Assembly: GCF_023155275.1 (NCBI RefSeq)
Contig: NZ_JALMUV010000049.1
Location: 1 to 60,852, forward strand
DNA: 60,852 nt
Direction: 5' to 3'
Source of the DNA: Streptomyces rhizoryzae
GTDB taxonomy: Bacteria; Actinomycetota; Actinomycetes; Streptomycetales; Streptomycetaceae
Part shown: piece by piece, positions 58,889-60,852 of the stretch
Numbering within the stretch: the first letter of the stretch is position 1
Layout: the number at the start of each line of letters is the position of its first letter
The notes under the pieces: generated by a model
Databases searched by the model: none
What the model saw: the letters and a program-made list of their open reading frames with translations, nothing else
What the model was told of the DNA's origin: nothing
Translations under genes and position numbers: made by a program

Positions 58889-59252
58889 CCAGCCGCCCTT
58901 GGGCCCTGTCGGGTGTGTGCCCCGTCAGGCTCTACCCGCACCGAGCAGGAGCCTTCCGGCTATCTGGCAGGACACGAAAGGAGGCGAGCGATCAGGTGCG
59001 TGAACTGCGGCAGAGCGTTGCATTTCCACGGCAGTCTGCTGAGGGCGAGGACCGCGGCGAGACCTACGAAACGTAGCCGCCGAGCGACTCGCCCCCCTCC
59101 CCATGGACCTGGGCTGAGGGTCCGCATTCGGAAGACCGGCACGGGATCTGTATGACCAGCACCGTGCCTATGCCGCCGTCCTCCCCCCCCCCGGCAGGGC
59201 GGCGGCCCCGGAACACCCGCCCTATCTCCCGCTGCCTCTCTTAGGACTTCCC
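58889..59252. other. gene-poor stretch
   Basis: No confident gene. AAAGGAGG at 58977-58984 is a very good ribosome site, but the frames that could follow (a 26-aa frame from GTG 58996, or a Cys-containing frame without a start of its own) are too short to call. The end of the stretch is a C-rich tract (59186-59196). Confidence 0.35.
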
Positions 59253-59453
59253 ATGTGTCAGCATCAACCTTCATGCCCGTCAGCTGAATCCACTGACCGC
59301 GAAGCCGCCCAGCTGGTGGCGCACTACCCTGAGCAGGGCTGGAGCCTGCTGTGCAATGGCGTCCTGCTCTTCGAGGACACCGGTGAGCTGCTGCCCGACG
59401 GGCAGGTCATAGGTCCTCATCGTCCCGGCGCTTCCGCGATGGCCACGGCGTGA
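59253..59453 (+). CDS. DUF5999 family protein
   Basis: A 66-aa small protein with the actinobacterial DUF5999 pattern (MCQHQPSCPSAESTDREAAQ, then HYPEQGWSLLCNGVLLFEDT and GELLPDGQVIGPHRP). The CxHxxxC start and later Cys suggest metal binding. The function is unknown. Its stop overlaps the GTG start of the next gene, so the two are coupled. Confidence 0.85.
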   Translation: MCQHQPSCPSAESTDREAAQLVAHYPEQGWSLLCNGVLLFEDTGELLPDGQVIGPHRPGASAMATA

Positions 59454-60454
59454 CCCCGCCCGAGATATCTGCTCACGACAAGCCGTACCGCCTCGTGCTG
59501 CGGCTCGGAGTGCTCGTAGCCATCGCGAGTTTTGCGCCGCTGGCCAGCGGGTTACTCCGGTTCGGCGCACTCTACGGAGTGCACTGGCCGCCCCGAGCCT
59601 TTCACCTGACTCAGGTCGGACAGCTGGTGGCCGCCACGTCCCTGTTCTTCTGGTTGTCGCTGAATGTGATCGGCAGGACTGGTCGCGATCGGTGCACGCC
59701 CGTGCGGCGACTGCTCTTCCGCGGCGCCGCCGTCGGCACGGGGGCGGCCGCGATCTACACGGCGATGCCTGCCGCCGGCCTCCAAGGGGTGGCCCCGCTC
59801 GTCTTCGGATGCGCTGTGGCGTGGCTGGCAGTGGAAGAGTGCCGGGCGCGGGGCCTGGTCCTGGACCGGCGCGAGGCGTCGGCTGGGCCGTCGGCACGTG
59901 CGGAGGGCTGGGCGATCACCGAGCAGACCTTCTGGGCCTGCGGGCTCGGCGGGGGTGCGTCGGTTCTCCTCGGCAAGATACTGAGCTTCGCCGGCGTACC
60001 GGTGATGGATCAACAACTCGCCGCCCTCGGCATCAGCAGCCCACTCGACCTGGTCGTCGCCGTCCTCTGGGCGGCGGCCATCGAGGACGTCGTGATGGTG
60101 GCGGCAGTCACCGCGCTGCTTACCGCAGCACGGCGGCCGCCGTGGTTGATCTACGTCGTGGTCTGCGGGCTGGAAGTGGCGGCGCACGCCTACTTCGGCA
60201 TCTCGGCCATTGGCATGACCCTTTACGCCTGCAGGCGTGTTTGGCTCTACCGACGGTATGGCCGCCTGGCTCCTATGATCGTCGGCCATATCGCCCTCGA
60301 CCTCTTCGCGGTCGTGAATCAGACACTTCCGGTGGTCTACCGGTTCCTCAGTGCCGTGCTCCTCGTGCTCTTGGCGACCCTGATCGACCGGTGGGTAAAG
60401 CGCGCAGGATGCGCACCACCAGCTGCCCGGGAGGGGGTGACGTCACAGCCGTGA
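59450..60454 (+). CDS. multi-pass membrane protein, CPBP-protease-like
   Basis: A 334-aa protein with about eight to nine hydrophobic segments. The C-terminal half shows traces of the CPBP intramembrane protease motifs: AAAIEDVVMV (normally EExxxR), VAAHAYFGISAIG and GHIALDLFAV. The second glutamate and the arginine of motif 1 are altered (ED, V), so catalysis is doubtful. GTG 59450 overlaps the DUF5999 stop. The N-terminal half resembles nothing specific. Confidence 0.6.
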   Translation: MTPPEISAHDKPYRLVLRLGVLVAIASFAPLASGLLRFGALYGVHWPPRAFHLTQVGQLVAATSLFFWLSLNVIGRTGRDRCTPVRRLLFRGAAVGTGAAAIYTAMPAAGLQGVAPLVFGCAVAWLAVEECRARGLVLDRREASAGPSARAEGWAITEQTFWACGLGGGASVLLGKILSFAGVPVMDQQLAALGISSPLDLVVAVLWAAAIEDVVMVAAVTALLTAARRPPWLIYVVVCGLEVAAHAYFGISAIGMTLYACRRVWLYRRYGRLAPMIVGHIALDLFAVVNQTLPVVYRFLSAVLLVLLATLIDRWVKRAGCAPPAAREGVTSQP

Positions 60455-60639
60455 GCTACCACCCAAACTGTCCAGACTGTCTGCGCTCCGCGCACGCCCA
60501 AGGGCACCCGCCACTCGACCCGCCAGAACCAGGGCCGCCGATCCCGGTAGTCGCGCTGCTCATAATTCTGATAGCACTTGCCCTCCTGATTGGCGGGTGG
60601 GTCGGCCTTATGTGGCTCTTCCATACGATCTTTGACTAG
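60451..60639 (+). CDS. small CxxC membrane protein
   Basis: A 62-aa protein from GTG 60451 overlapping the previous stop. The N-terminus has CPDC followed by a His-rich, Pro-rich linker, and the C-terminal half is one transmembrane helix (VVALLIILIALALLIGGWVG). No known family; it is probably coupled to the CPBP-like protein. Confidence 0.6.
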   Translation: MSYHPNCPDCLRSAHAQGHPPLDPPEPGPPIPVVALLIILIALALLIGGWVGLMWLFHTIFD

Positions 60640-60829
60640 GACCTGCCCGACGGTTCAGGGACTCGCTCTCATCTTGTCGTTTATCTGGTGCCGGTTGTTC
60701 GGGCGCGAGCCCTTGAGGGGCGTTTGAGGCAATTCATACAGTGAAGGGCTTCCTCAAGCACAGGGCGTTCAGCCGGGCGAAAGCGCAGTTCGGCGGGGCT
60801 TTGTCCCCTTCTTGTGGTGGGTGGGCCGT

Positions 60830-60850
60830 GGGGGGGGGGGGGGGGGGGGG
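60830..60850. repeat. 21-G homopolymer at window end
   Basis: A run of 21 G residues lies two bases before the last base of the window. Such a run is not expected in coding Streptomyces DNA. It is typical of no-signal base calling in two-colour short-read sequencing at a contig edge. The 190 bp before it contain no recognised gene. Confidence 0.8.
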
Positions 60851-60852
60851 CG

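Overview
The window is high-GC actinobacterial DNA, almost certainly Streptomyces or a close relative. The signs are heavy GC bias at third codon positions, many GTG starts, DUF397/XRE regulator pairs, DUF5999, an HrdA-type sigma factor beside dnaG, and GlnR-like 5-6-5-6 operator spacing in front of nitrogen genes.

Region 1 (1-32350) is ordinary chromosome. It holds a KimA-like APC transporter, an SDR, the nitrite reductase operon (FAD oxidoreductase-nirB-nirD, each joined by an ATGA overlap), a GH101/GH129-related lipoprotein, an M20 amidohydrolase, an XRE/DUF397 pair, an aldo/keto reductase, a TauE/SafE exporter, CutA, a secreted serine protease, a YdcF-like protein, adenine deaminase, nasA nitrate reductase, a sirohydrochlorin chelatase (a step in making the NirB sirohaem), dgt, a ferredoxin reductase, a threonine-dehydratase-like enzyme, dnaG, an hrdA-like sigma factor and xylulokinase. 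It ends in two tandem tRNA-Asn genes with a terminator and a tRNA with a CAU anticodon. nasA, nirBD and the chelatase together form an assimilatory nitrate-to-ammonium route. Matching GlnR-like sites lie in front of both reductase transcripts.

Region 2 (about 32350 to at least 55730) is an integrated mobile element. A tyrosine integrase points at the 3' end of the tRNA(CAU). Next come an excisionase-like HTH gene, a serine-recombinase-like protein lacking its catalytic domain, an XRE regulator paired with a membrane protein, a ParB-family gene, an N6-adenine methyltransferase, several small Cys-rich or Zn-finger genes, and two more ParB-fold genes (one fused to a methyltransferase). The late module has a putative small terminase, large terminase, portal, scaffold-like protein, lambda gpD-like decoration protein, gpE-like major capsid protein and minor capsid protein, and closes with a very strong terminator at 55698-55730. 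Two probable defence genes are embedded in it: an SRA-like plus PD-(D/E)XK nuclease in reverse orientation, and a HEPN-like protein between portal and scaffold. I see no tail, lysis or replication-initiation genes. The element therefore has a complete-looking head and packaging set without tails, as in capsid-forming phage satellites or a partial prophage.

Region 3 (55744-60852) carries a second XRE/DUF397 pair, hypothetical genes, a SAM methyltransferase, DUF5999 and a CPBP-like membrane protein. I did not see an attR copy of the tRNA end, so the right end of the element is unknown. The window ends in a 21-G run that looks like a contig end or sequencing artefact.
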